Below are positions 7,160 to 15,030 of a stretch of 64,000 nucleotides of DNA, piece after piece; position 1 is the first letter of the stretch; the number at the start of each line of letters is the position of its first letter. This DNA is from Streptomyces justiciae (GTDB lineage: Bacteria > Actinomycetota > Actinomycetes > Streptomycetales > Streptomycetaceae), in contig NZ_JADDXU010000020.1 of NCBI RefSeq assembly GCF_015163075.1, positions 1-64,000 on the forward strand. The letters are read 5' to 3'. The position numbers and the translations under genes are program-made. Below the pieces are notes generated by a model. It was not told the origin of the DNA. It worked only from the letters and a program-made list of their open reading frames with translations, and did no database searches.

Positions 7160-8218
7160 ATGGCGGACGCCAAGGTCATTCCGTTCGACGACGACAGGTC
7201 CCGTGGGGCCGCCGTGCAGCGGCCGGCGCGGCGGCGCGGCGCGGGGAGCCGACGCAAGGAGTCGTCGCTGGTCCGTGAGGTCCGTGAGGTCCAACCCCTG
7301 CCCGGCAGGGCGTCGGCGCAGGATGATGTCCCTGTGACGCGTGAGGAACAGCCGCCGCCGGAGGCGCCGCAGGACCAGGGCGGCATCGAGCGGCGTATCG
7401 CCGGTGGGCTGTCGTTCCTGCGCCGCCGTCTCACCGGGGACTACGACGTCGACGACTTCGGTTACGACGAGGAGTTGACCGACCAGGTCCTGATGTCGCT
7501 GCTGCGGCCGGTGTACGAGAAGTACTTCCGGGTCGAGGTGAAGGGCATCGAGAACATCCCGGCGGAGGGCGGCGCGCTGATCGTCGCCAACCACTCCGGG
7601 ACGCTGCCGCTGGACGGCCTGATGATGCAGGTCGCGGTCCACGACAACCACCCGGCGGGCCGGCACCTGCGCCTCCTGGCCGCGGACCTGGTCTTCATGC
7701 TGCCGGTGGTCAACGAGCTGGCCCGCAAGCTCGGTCACACCCTGGCCTGCGCGGAGGACGCCGAACGGCTCCTCGGCCAGGGCGAGTTGGTCGGGGTGAT
7801 GCCGGAGGGCTTCAAGGGCATCGGCAAGCCGTTCAGCGAGCGCTACAAGCTCCAGCGCTTCGGCCGCGGCGGTTTCGTCTCGACGGCCCTGCGCCGGGGC
7901 GCCCCGATCATCCCGTGCTCGATCGTGGGCGCGGAGGAGATCTACCCGATGATCGGCAACGCCAAGACCCTGGCGCGCCTCCTGGGCTTCCCGTACTTCC
8001 CGCTGACGCCGACCTTCCCGTGGCTCGGTCCGCTCGGTGCGATCCCGTTGCCGACGAAGTGGACGATCCAGTTCGGCGAGCCGATCCACACGGACGGCTA
8101 TCCGCCGGAGGCGGCGGAGGACCCGATGCTGATGTTCAACCTCACGGACCAGGTACGCGAACAGATCCAGCACACGCTGTACAAGTTGCTAGTGCAGCGC
8201 CGGTCGGTGTTCTTCTAG
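7160..8218 (+). CDS. Lysophospholipid acyltransferase family (PlsC-like) protein
   Basis: A 352-residue protein with a polar, basic N-terminal ~100 residues and a PlsC-type acyltransferase domain from about residue 125. The active-site block reads VANHSGTLPLDG, so His and Asp are separated by six residues, not the four of the canonical HX4D motif. The second block VMPEGFKGIGKPF corresponds to the substrate-binding EG motif. It probably acylates a lysophospholipid or related membrane substrate. It follows the SDR gene closely and is followed by a strong bidirectional terminator. Confidence 0.8.
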   Translation: MADAKVIPFDDDRSRGAAVQRPARRRGAGSRRKESSLVREVREVQPLPGRASAQDDVPVTREEQPPPEAPQDQGGIERRIAGGLSFLRRRLTGDYDVDDFGYDEELTDQVLMSLLRPVYEKYFRVEVKGIENIPAEGGALIVANHSGTLPLDGLMMQVAVHDNHPAGRHLRLLAADLVFMLPVVNELARKLGHTLACAEDAERLLGQGELVGVMPEGFKGIGKPFSERYKLQRFGRGGFVSTALRRGAPIIPCSIVGAEEIYPMIGNAKTLARLLGFPYFPLTPTFPWLGPLGAIPLPTKWTIQFGEPIHTDGYPPEAAEDPMLMFNLTDQVREQIQHTLYKLLVQRRSVFF

Positions 8219-8225
8219 TTCGTCC

Positions 8226-8273
8226 TACGACAGTGGGGGCGCCCTTCCTGAGAAGGGCGCCCCCACTGTCGTA
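8226..8273. terminator. Bidirectional terminator between the acyltransferase gene and rsbN
   Basis: A perfect 22-bp inverted repeat (beginning TACGACAGTGGGGGC) with a CTGA loop sits between two converging genes. It can serve both directions. Confidence 0.9.
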
Positions 8274-8282
8274 CCGCCGTTT

Positions 8283-9521
8283 CTAGCTCGCGTCTTCTCC
8301 GTCGATGCCCAGGCCGGGCAGGAGGCCCGGGAGGAGGGGCGGGAGGGTGACGTCCGGTTCGGTGGACGGGGTTGTCGTCGGCGTGGAGGTGCCGCCGGTG
8401 CCGGTCTCCGGGGGGTCCAGGAGGCCGCCGGTGTTGCCGCCGAGCAGGCCGTCGTCGGTGCCGGAGGAGGCGGAGTGGCTGGGGCTGCCGGAGCCGGTGC
8501 CCGAGCCGTCCGAGGTGCCGTTGCCCTTGCTCGGGGCCGCCGAGCGGTCGGAGCCGGAGGTACCCGTGGACGTCGTACCGGAACCGCCCTGCCTGCTGCC
8601 CGCGCCGCCGTCCTGGGCCGGGGGCTGGGGGAGCAGGGACTGGAGCGGGGCGACCTCTTCGTCTATGGCGTCGAACACCGACGACACCTGCTGACTGACG
8701 TCGCCCAGCTGCACGGGGAGGCGGTCGCGGAGCGCGCCCCAGACCTCGCGGTGCGAGCGCGAGAAGGAGGAGAGGGCCTGGATGGGGCCGAGGGAGTCCG
8801 GGTCGCGCTCGTACGCCTCGTGCAGCAGGCGGTGGCCTTCGGTGGCGTCGTGCTGCATGCCGAACAGCGCGCGGCGGATCTCGCCCAGCGACTCGTGGTC
8901 CAGCCGGCCGCCGCGGTCGCGGTCCATCAGCCGGCGGGCCTCGTTGAGCCGGGTGGAGGCCTGGTCGAGATAGGCCTCACCGCGCTCGTCGTCCCCGTCG
9001 GACAGGTAGTTGAGCTTGAAGTCCTCGATGCCGCGCTTGAGGCCGTAGAGCGAGTCGCCCGGGAGGGCGTCCGAGCTGGCCGCTGCGACTCCGCCGAAGG
9101 CTCCCGCGGCGACCCCGACACTGAGCCCGCCGGCGGCGAGGCCCTTGGTGAGCCGGGAACGCGGTCGCAGTTTGCCCAGCCCGGTCGCCCGGTGGGCGCC
9201 CCGCGCGCGATGCGAGCGCTGCTCGGGCACCGAAGCGCTGCCTGCCTCGCCTCCGACGGTGCCCTCTTGGAGCATGGCCTCGAACGCTGCCACCAGCTGG
9301 GCCCGCTGGACGACCTTGACCTCGGGATCCAGCTCCGGTTTCGGCAGCTCGCCGAGACATTCCGCGAGGGCCAACATGCGGCCCCGCTCGGTCTGTTCGG
9401 CGGCGGCCGGGTCGGGCGCCGGTCCTTCGGCCTCTTGGGCCGCCGTGCCCCGGTCGGACTGGTCCTCCAGGGCCTGGGCGAAGGCGTTCGCCCGCCGGTG
9501 CGCCGATACGTTCGCGATCAC
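8283..9521 (-). CDS. rsbN: Anti-sigma factor RsbN (anti-BldN), DUF5667 protein
   Basis: A 412-residue single-pass membrane protein. The N-terminal ~110 residues are the cytoplasmic sigma-binding part (IANVSAHRRANAFAQAL); a hydrophobic span lies near residues 128-149; then comes the extracytoplasmic DUF5667 domain (ALPGDSLYGLKRGIEDFKL) and a long Ser/Gly/Thr-rich tail. In Streptomyces, RsbN holds BldN inactive until development proceeds. It lies directly downstream of bldN. GTG 9521 was chosen over GTG 9530 because GAGGAGG lies 8 bases before it. A BldN-type promoter precedes the gene. Confidence 0.9.
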   Translation of the reverse strand: MIANVSAHRRANAFAQALEDQSDRGTAAQEAEGPAPDPAAAEQTERGRMLALAECLGELPKPELDPEVKVVQRAQLVAAFEAMLQEGTVGGEAGSASVPEQRSHRARGAHRATGLGKLRPRSRLTKGLAAGGLSVGVAAGAFGGVAAASSDALPGDSLYGLKRGIEDFKLNYLSDGDDERGEAYLDQASTRLNEARRLMDRDRGGRLDHESLGEIRRALFGMQHDATEGHRLLHEAYERDPDSLGPIQALSSFSRSHREVWGALRDRLPVQLGDVSQQVSSVFDAIDEEVAPLQSLLPQPPAQDGGAGSRQGGSGTTSTGTSGSDRSAAPSKGNGTSDGSGTGSGSPSHSASSGTDDGLLGGNTGGLLDPPETGTGGTSTPTTTPSTEPDVTLPPLLPGLLPGLGIDGEDAS

Positions 9522-9651
9522 TGGCGGCACCTCCTCTCGTCATGACGGTCGACTCCCCAGGGGGTCCTGAGGGTTGCACGCCCTGACCACATGCACACGA
9601 TCGAGTGATCGATGTCGGCCAGGGAGTGACCACAGGGAGCCTGCATCCCGC

Positions 9652-9680
9652 ACAACGAGCGGCGCGGCACTTGGGTTACG
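9652..9680 (-). promoter_or_regulatory. BldN-type promoter of rsbN
   Basis: On the minus strand CGTAAC (9680-9675) and CGTTGT (9657-9652) are separated by 17 bases, close to the BldN consensus CGTAAC-N16-CGTTGA. It lies about 130 bases before the rsbN start and would make the anti-sigma gene a target of its own sigma factor, as reported in other streptomycetes. Confidence 0.75.
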
Positions 9681-9786
9681 GACTGCGGATGATCGGATCG
9701 CGAAGTCAACAGACTTTAACTGACCGTGAGTTGGGTGTCGCGGATAGTGGCGGAGCGTGGCCGGGCGGGGTCGAGCGGGGCTCGGA

Positions 9787-10560
9787 TCAGCGGGCGTCTT
9801 CCGGCAGGAGCCGGGCGAGGGTGCGGACGGCCCGGTACTGGAGGGTCTTGATCGCGCCCTCGTTCTTGCCCATCACGCGCGCGGTCTCGGCGACGGACAG
9901 GCCCTGGAGGAAGCGGAGCGTCACGCACTCCTGCTGCTGCGGGTTGAGGCGGCGGACCGCGTCCAGGAGCGCGGCGTTGGAGAGGGACTCCAGGACCGAG
10001 TCCTCCGGGGAGCGCTCCACCTCGTTGGCGTCGAGCATCTCGCCGGTGGTCACCTCCAGGCGGAAGCGGCTCGACTTGAAGTGGTCGGCGACGAGGTTGC
10101 GGGCGATGGTCACGAGCCACGCGCCGAAGTCGCGGCCCTGCCAGGTGAAGGTGCCGATCCTTCTGAGCGCCCGCAGGAACGTCTCGCTGGTGAGGTCCTC
10201 GGCGGTCGCCTTTCCGCCGACGCGGTAGTAGATGTACCGGTAGACGGTGTCGCTGTACTGGTCGTAGAGCCGTCCGAACGCGTCGGCCTCGCCGGCCTGG
10301 GCGCGCTCCACGAGATCCATCATCCGGGCGCTGTCGCTGTCCGCGGCGGGACGGCGGGCGGTGGTGGCGGCGCCGGCCGAGCGTCCCCTTCTGCCGACGG
10401 CCGCGCTGCTCTCGGCCAGTGCGTAGCACGGGCCGGTTGGTGCGGTGGCTACGGCAAGGGCGGGGACGGCGTACGCGGTGGGGACGAAGCGCATGAGGTT
10501 GTTGACCGTCGCGCGCAGCGTAGCCAGGCCCGAGGCGTCAACCCCGACGTGTGAGTACAC
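9787..10560 (-). CDS. bldN: Developmental ECF sigma factor BldN (pro-form)
   Basis: A 257-residue ECF sigma factor with an N-terminal extension of about 85-90 residues before the sigma domain, as in pro-BldN, which is proteolytically matured. Region 2 includes DAFGRLYDQYSDTVYRYIYY and the DLTSETFLRAL helix; region 4 is RFLQGLSVAETARVMGKNEG with the recognition helix. BldN directs genes for aerial hyphae, including bldM and chaplins and rodlins. The start is GTG (VYSHVGVDASGLA), which matches the known proprotein N-terminus. The gene reads toward rsbN. Confidence 0.95.
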   Translation of the reverse strand: MYSHVGVDASGLATLRATVNNLMRFVPTAYAVPALAVATAPTGPCYALAESSAAVGRRGRSAGAATTARRPAADSDSARMMDLVERAQAGEADAFGRLYDQYSDTVYRYIYYRVGGKATAEDLTSETFLRALRRIGTFTWQGRDFGAWLVTIARNLVADHFKSSRFRLEVTTGEMLDANEVERSPEDSVLESLSNAALLDAVRRLNPQQQECVTLRFLQGLSVAETARVMGKNEGAIKTLQYRAVRTLARLLPEDAR

Positions 10561-10736
10561 GGGACTCCCAGAGGCAGAGCTTCCATCACGTGCAGTGCGG
10601 GACCGTTCACCCGTCGTAGCGACGGAGGGGTACCGGATTGCGTCTGAGGAGAATAACGCTTCGTGCAGGCACTGCTACACCCAGTTGCTCTATTCATCGA
10701 TTACGTCGCTTCTGTAACCGATTGATGCCCTCTCAA

Positions 10737-10751
10737 GTACCGCAGAGTGAC
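10737..10751 (+). promoter_or_regulatory. Candidate BldD operator upstream of bldN
   Basis: GTACCGCAGAGTGAC matches 8 of 9 fixed positions of the BldD consensus NTNACNC(A/T)GNGTNAN. bldN is an established direct BldD target in S. coelicolor. The site is about 180 bases before the start codon. Confidence 0.55.
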
Positions 10752-10872
10752 CGGTTGTTGATCGCTTTGGATCGGGTTTCGGTCAGGAGCGGGGCGTGTT
10801 GTGGCCGTGTGCCGACAAGACGACTGGAGGGAGGGGGTGGGGGGTATTGGTTGTGTTTTGGGCGCGGGTGCG

Positions 10873-10904
10873 TGGGGGCTGGTCGCGCAGTTCCCCGCGC
10901 CCCT
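10873..10904 (+). repeat. Dispersed repeat, family B copy 1
   Basis: The motif (G)GTCGCGCAGTTCCCCGCGCCCC recurs at 34066-34097 and 46511-46540. It is a short intergenic element seen widely in streptomycetes; its role is unknown. Confidence 0.75.
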
Positions 10905-10919
10905 AAAAGCAAAAAGCCT

Positions 10920-11840
10920 TTACCGGCGGCGGCGATGCAGTGCGATCGCTGCTGCTGTGCCGCCCGCCACCGCGCCTACGCCCGCCGCCGCCGGGATGCC
11001 CACCTTCGCGGCCTTCCTGCCGGTGCGGTAATCGCGCAAACGCCAGTCCAGTTGGCGGGCGTGCTTGCGTAGCTTTGTGTCCGGGTTGATCGCGTAGGGG
11101 TGGCCGACCAGGGAGAGCATGGGGATGTCGTTGTGGCTGTCGCTGTAGGCGGCGCAGCGGGAGAGGTCCAGGCCCTCCGCGGAGGCCAACGCGCGTACCG
11201 CTTCCGCCTTTGCGGGGCCGTGCAGGGGTTCGCCGACGAGCTTGCCGGTGTAGACGCCGTCCACCGACTCCGCGACCGTGCCGAGCGCACCGGTCAGGCC
11301 GAGGCGGCGGGCGATCACCTGGGCGATCTCCACGGGGGCCGCCGTGACGAGCCACACCTTCTGGCCCGCGTCCAGGTGGGCCTGCGCGAGGGCGCGGGTG
11401 CCGGGCCAGATGCGCTCGGCCATGTACTCGTCGTAGATCTCCTCGCCGATGGACATCAACTCGGAGACGCGGTGGCCCTGGACGATGGAGAGGGCCGAGT
11501 CGCGGGCCTCCTGCATGTGCTCGGGGTCCTCGATGCCGGCCAGCCTGAACCAGGCCTGCTGCCAGGCGAACTTGGCGAGGTCGCGGGTCTCGAAGAACTT
11601 CCGCTTGTACAGGCCCCGGCCGAAGTGGAACAGCGACGCACCCTGCATCACCGTGTTGTCGAGGTCGAAGAAGGCGGCTGCCTTGTCGTCGCCGAGCACC
11701 GGGAACTCCGGCTCCGGGGTTGAGGTCTCCTCGACCTCCTGCGACGACTTGCGCGCGGCCTCCGCCGAGGCCTCGCCTGCCAACACGCTCCGCGCCGTGG
11801 CGGAGCGCCTACGGGGAGTGAGCCATCCGAGAGCGGCCAT
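10920..11840 (-). CDS. HAD-IB family hydrolase, SerB-like, with C-terminal membrane anchor
   Basis: A 306-residue HAD-IB enzyme. Motif I is AAFFDLDNTVMQGAS; motif II lies in WLVTAAPVE; motif III/IV is CAAYSDSHNDIPML. These match the phosphoserine phosphatase-like subfamily (mycobacterial SerB1/Rv0505c lies in the same neighbourhood). The last ~35 residues form an Ala/Gly-rich hydrophobic segment ending HRRRR, typical of a tail anchor. Substrate is unproven. On the minus strand TATGCT lies 6 bases before the ATG, suggesting a leaderless message. Confidence 0.8.
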   Translation of the reverse strand: MAALGWLTPRRRSATARSVLAGEASAEAARKSSQEVEETSTPEPEFPVLGDDKAAAFFDLDNTVMQGASLFHFGRGLYKRKFFETRDLAKFAWQQAWFRLAGIEDPEHMQEARDSALSIVQGHRVSELMSIGEEIYDEYMAERIWPGTRALAQAHLDAGQKVWLVTAAPVEIAQVIARRLGLTGALGTVAESVDGVYTGKLVGEPLHGPAKAEAVRALASAEGLDLSRCAAYSDSHNDIPMLSLVGHPYAINPDTKLRKHARQLDWRLRDYRTGRKAAKVGIPAAAGVGAVAGGTAAAIALHRRRR

Positions 11841-11958
11841 GGCGTGAGCATAGCCAGTTTGTTCGGTGGTTCCGGAGTCGAGAGGTTTGGAGGGTGTGAA
11901 CTCTCCGCGACTCCATCGTTAAAGGACTGCTCGCAGGCGGGTGGAGGGGCGCGGGACA

Positions 11959-12243
11959 ATGGCCGGTATGAGTCCCCTCTTCCGCCGGAAGCCGTCGGCG
12001 CCCCAGGACCGGCTTGTCACTCTCATCCGCAAGCCGGGCTGTCATCTGTGTGATGACGCACAACTCGTGGTGGAGAAGGTGTGCGACGAGCTCGGTGTGA
12101 CGTGGGAGCAGAAGGACATCTCCACAGATCAGACGCTGCACGACCAGTACTGGGAGCAGATTCCCGTCGTACTCGTCGACGGTGAACAGCACACGTTTTG
12201 GCGGGTGAACGAAGATCGACTGCGCAGGGCACTGACCGAGTAG
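11959..12243 (+). CDS. Glutaredoxin-family protein
   Basis: A 94-residue thioredoxin-fold protein with the redox motif CHLC (RKPGCHLCDDA) near residue 27 and the cis-proline loop QIPVVLVDGE. It belongs to the DUF836/glutaredoxin-like group found next to rex-hemA in actinobacteria (mycobacterial Rv0508). It may serve as a thiol-disulfide oxidoreductase in the cytoplasm. ATG 11959 is preferred because GGAGGGG lies about 10 bases upstream; ATG 11968 is the alternative and would start MSPLFRRK. Confidence 0.75.
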   Translation: MAGMSPLFRRKPSAPQDRLVTLIRKPGCHLCDDAQLVVEKVCDELGVTWEQKDISTDQTLHDQYWEQIPVVLVDGEQHTFWRVNEDRLRRALTE

Positions 12244-12342
12244 TCCAAACGATCCGCAAACTCGCTTAGGATCGTTGGCGGCTTGGCCTTGGGGGTGGGA
12301 TTCGTGAGGAGAGTGACCCGTTTTGCCCCCGAGACTGCAGTG

Positions 12343-12358
12343 CGTGACCCCGGTCACG
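12343..12358. promoter_or_regulatory. Perfect palindrome upstream of rex, possible Crp site
   Basis: CGTGACC CC GGTCACG is a 16-bp perfect palindrome that contains GTG-N6-G-N-CAC, the pattern reported for Streptomyces Crp. It lies 27 bases upstream of the Rex operator. The assignment to Crp rests on pattern alone. Confidence 0.4.
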
Positions 12359-12384
12359 TTGGCCGGGCAAATCGGACACCATCT

Positions 12385-12402
12385 TTGTGCACGCGTTCAC
12401 AA
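12385..12402. promoter_or_regulatory. Rex operator (ROP) of the rex-hem operon
   Basis: TTGTGCACGCGTTCACAA matches the Rex consensus TTGTGAANNNNTTCACAA at all fixed bases except one (C for A in the left half). It lies 77 bases before the rex start, where Rex represses its own operon in S. coelicolor when the NADH/NAD+ ratio is low. Confidence 0.9.
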
Positions 12403-12478
12403 AGACATAGCCTGCATTCGACGGGGCGGTCTAGGTACGTGTGACCGCCTGCAGCCCCGCTCTACCCGCAGGAGCACC

Positions 12479-13246
12479 GTGGCAACTGGCCGAACTCACC
12501 GACCGGCGACCCGTAGCCGAGGGATTCCCGAGGCCACCGTCGCCAGGCTTCCGCTGTACCTCCGCGCGCTGACCGCACTGTCGGAGCGCTCGGTCCCCAC
12601 GGTCTCCTCCGAGGAGCTCGCGGCCGCGGCGGGGGTCAACTCCGCGAAGCTGCGCAAGGATTTCTCTTACCTCGGTTCTTACGGAACGCGTGGTGTCGGG
12701 TACGACGTCGAGTATCTCGTCTACCAGATCTCCCGTGAGCTCGGGCTCACCCAGGACTGGCCGGTCGTGATCGTCGGTATCGGTAACCTCGGCGCCGCCC
12801 TCGCCAATTACGGCGGGTTCGCCTCCCGTGGCTTCCGGGTCGCGGCCCTCATCGACGCCGACCCGGCGATGGCCGGGAAGCCCGTCGCCGGCATCCCCGT
12901 GCAGCACTCCGATGATCTGGAGAAGATCATCGAGGACAACGGCGTCTCCATCGGGGTCATCGCGACCCCCGCCGGTGCCGCCCAGCCGGTCTGTGACCGG
13001 CTCGTCGCCGCCGGTGTCACCTCCATCCTGAACTTCGCGCCGACCGTGCTGTCCGTTCCGGACGGGGTCGACGTGCGCAAGGTGGATCTGTCGATCGAAC
13101 TCCAGATCCTCGCCTTCCATGAGCAGCGCAAGGCCGGTGAGGAGGCCGCCGCCGGGACCGACGGGGGCGCTCCGGCCGTCGCCGCGCGCAGCGAGTCCGC
13201 CGACAAAGGGCCTGACGGGGACGTACCCGCCGTGATGCCGGCATGA
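12479..13246 (+). CDS. rex: Redox-sensing transcriptional repressor Rex
   Basis: A 255-residue Rex protein. The N-terminal winged helix (TVSSEELAAAAGVNSAKLRKD) is followed by the linker FSYLGSYGTRGVGYDV and the Rossmann domain with GIGNLGAALANYGGF. It binds NADH and NAD+ competitively and releases its operator when NADH rises, so heme genes are derepressed under oxygen limitation. The GTG start gives VATGRTHRPATRSRG, matching the known protein, with GGAG upstream. The stop overlaps the hemA start by 4 bases (ATGA), so the two are translationally coupled. Confidence 0.97.
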   Translation: MATGRTHRPATRSRGIPEATVARLPLYLRALTALSERSVPTVSSEELAAAAGVNSAKLRKDFSYLGSYGTRGVGYDVEYLVYQISRELGLTQDWPVVIVGIGNLGAALANYGGFASRGFRVAALIDADPAMAGKPVAGIPVQHSDDLEKIIEDNGVSIGVIATPAGAAQPVCDRLVAAGVTSILNFAPTVLSVPDGVDVRKVDLSIELQILAFHEQRKAGEEAAAGTDGGAPAVAARSESADKGPDGDVPAVMPA

Positions 13247-15030
13247 GTCTCCTCGTCGTAGGGCTGAGCCACCGCAGCGCTCCGGTCAGCGTGCTGGAGC
13301 GGGCGGCGCTCAATGCCGACGCCCAGATCAAGCTGCTCCAGGACACGGTCGCCGCGGAGCCGGCCGCCGAGGCCGCGGTGCTCGCCACCTGCAACCGCAT
13401 CGAGCTGTACGCCGACGTCGACAAGTTCCACGCCGGTGTCGCCGAGCTGTCCACGCTGCTCGCCCAGCACAGCGGGGTGGGGCTGGAGGAGCTCACTCCT
13501 TATCTGTACGTGCACTACGAGGACCGGGCGGTTCACCACCTGTTCTCCGTCGCCTGCGGTCTCGACTCCATGGTGGTGGGGGAAGGCCAGATCCTTGGGC
13601 AGATCAAGGACTCCCTTGCCAAGGCGCAGGATCTGCACACCGCCGGGCGGCTGCTCAACGATCTTTTCCAGCAGGCCCTTCGGGTCGGCAAGCGGGCGCA
13701 CTCCGAGACCGGGATCGACCGGGCGGGGCAGTCGCTGGTGACGTTCGGGCTTGAGCAGCTCGCCCCCGGTGGTGAGGTCGCGGACTGGGCCCGGGGGAAG
13801 AAGGCGCTGGTCATCGGGGCCGGGTCGATGTCCTCGCTGGCCGCGGCGACGCTGGTGCGGGCCGGGGTGGGTGAGGTCGTCATCGCCAACCGGACTGCGG
13901 AGCGGGCGTCGCGGCTGGTCGAGATCCTCAATGACGGTGCCTCCTCCGACTCCGGTAACGGGGACGTGGTGGCTCGCGCGGTACCGATGGATGCGGTGTC
14001 GGGCGAGCTGACACGTGCCGATGTTGTGGTGTCTTGTACGGGCGCGACGGGGCTGGTGCTCACGGCTGAGGCCGTTTCCGTGGCCGTTGCTGGGCGGGTG
14101 CCGGTTGTGGGGGCTGGGGGCGGGGGCGTTGCGCAGCCCGGCGCGGGCGGGGTGCCGCCTGCGCCCACCCGTGCCGCCCTAGGCGGCACGAATGCCCGCA
14201 GCTGGGCGGATGAGGCCGGCCGCAGCATGGCGGACCGGAATGCCGCAGGCTCTGCGGATGACGAGAACTGTCCGCTTGATCTGAACGCCGTTCAGGCCAC
14301 GCCCGGTTTCTCCGTGCTCGGGGAAGCTGCCGTTGCCGGGATGGCTGCTGCTGAGCTTGAGCAGCATGCTGCCTGGGTCGACAACGCGCCTCGGCCGCAG
14401 GGGACCGGGTCCGTCGTCGACGAGGCCGAGGCCATTGCCGCGCTTGCCGCTGCCGCGGCCGCCGGTGGGCGGATTCCCGAGCGGCGTCGGCCCGAGCCCC
14501 TCGCCGCGGGGCCGCAGCCGGTGCTCTTCCTGCTCGACCTCGCCATGCCCCGTGACATCGACGCCGCCGTGCATCGGATTCCCGGGGTGCGGCTCGTCGA
14601 CATCGAGTCGTTGGCGGAGGCTTCCGCCGACGCACCCATGGCCGCCGACGTGGACCAGGTGCGGCGGATCGTCGCCGACGAGGTGGCCGCGTTCGGGGCC
14701 GCGCTGCGGGCCGCGCACATCACGCCCACCGTCGTCGCGCTGCGCACCATGGCCGCCGATGTGGTGGCCGGGGAGATGGCCCGGCTTGAGGGGCGCCTCC
14801 CGGGGCTCGACGACAAGCAGCGCGGCGAGATCACGCAGACCGTGAAGCGCGTGGTGGACAAGCTGCTGCACGCGCCGACCGTACGGGTCAAGCAGCTCGC
14901 GGCCGAGCCCGGCGGTGCCGGGTACGCGGACGCGCTGCGGACCCTGTTCGACCTCGACCAGGAGACGGTGGCCGCCGTGTCCCGTGCCGAGGACAGCAAC
15001 ACCAATGAGGAAGACCGAGGGCCGGCATGA
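13243..15030 (+). CDS. hemA: Glutamyl-tRNA reductase, with long internal insertion
   Basis: A 595-residue GluTR, first enzyme of the C5 pathway, reducing glutamyl-tRNA to glutamate-1-semialdehyde. The catalytic Cys is Cys50 in LATCNRIELY; NADPH binding uses LVIGAGSMSSLAAATLV; the C-terminal dimerisation helices follow from about residue 475. Typical GluTRs have about 420-460 residues. The excess is a low-complexity insertion between about residues 282 and 424, between the NADPH domain strand ADVVVSCTG and VLFLLDLAMPRDID. Part of it is encoded by a copy of the family A palindromic repeat. The reading frame stays open. It overlaps hemC by 4 bases. Confidence 0.95.
   Translation: MSLLVVGLSHRSAPVSVLERAALNADAQIKLLQDTVAAEPAAEAAVLATCNRIELYADVDKFHAGVAELSTLLAQHSGVGLEELTPYLYVHYEDRAVHHLFSVACGLDSMVVGEGQILGQIKDSLAKAQDLHTAGRLLNDLFQQALRVGKRAHSETGIDRAGQSLVTFGLEQLAPGGEVADWARGKKALVIGAGSMSSLAAATLVRAGVGEVVIANRTAERASRLVEILNDGASSDSGNGDVVARAVPMDAVSGELTRADVVVSCTGATGLVLTAEAVSVAVAGRVPVVGAGGGGVAQPGAGGVPPAPTRAALGGTNARSWADEAGRSMADRNAAGSADDENCPLDLNAVQATPGFSVLGEAAVAGMAAAELEQHAAWVDNAPRPQGTGSVVDEAEAIAALAAAAAAGGRIPERRRPEPLAAGPQPVLFLLDLAMPRDIDAAVHRIPGVRLVDIESLAEASADAPMAADVDQVRRIVADEVAAFGAALRAAHITPTVVALRTMAADVVAGEMARLEGRLPGLDDKQRGEITQTVKRVVDKLLHAPTVRVKQLAAEPGGAGYADALRTLFDLDQETVAAVSRAEDSNTNEEDRGPA
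14147..14204 (+). repeat. Family A palindromic repeat inside hemA
   Basis: This copy keeps the family organisation, including the hairpin GTGCCGCC CTA GGCGGCAC at 14171-14189 and the tail TGCCCGCAGCTG. It is 58 bp against 56 in the intergenic copies, and the indels keep the hemA frame open. Confidence 0.85.

Larger units (their letters stand above)
10561..10919. other. bldN upstream region
   Basis: A 359-base gap between bldN and the HAD gene. It contains the bldN leader and promoter region, a candidate BldD site near 10740 and a copy of dispersed repeat family B. No further gene is seen. Confidence 0.6.

Noticed and set aside
14100..14520. Frameshift or pseudogene in hemA because of the insert
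   Set aside because: The frame continues into the conserved block VLFLLDLAMPRDID and the insertion is known in Streptomyces HemA, which is about 580 residues.
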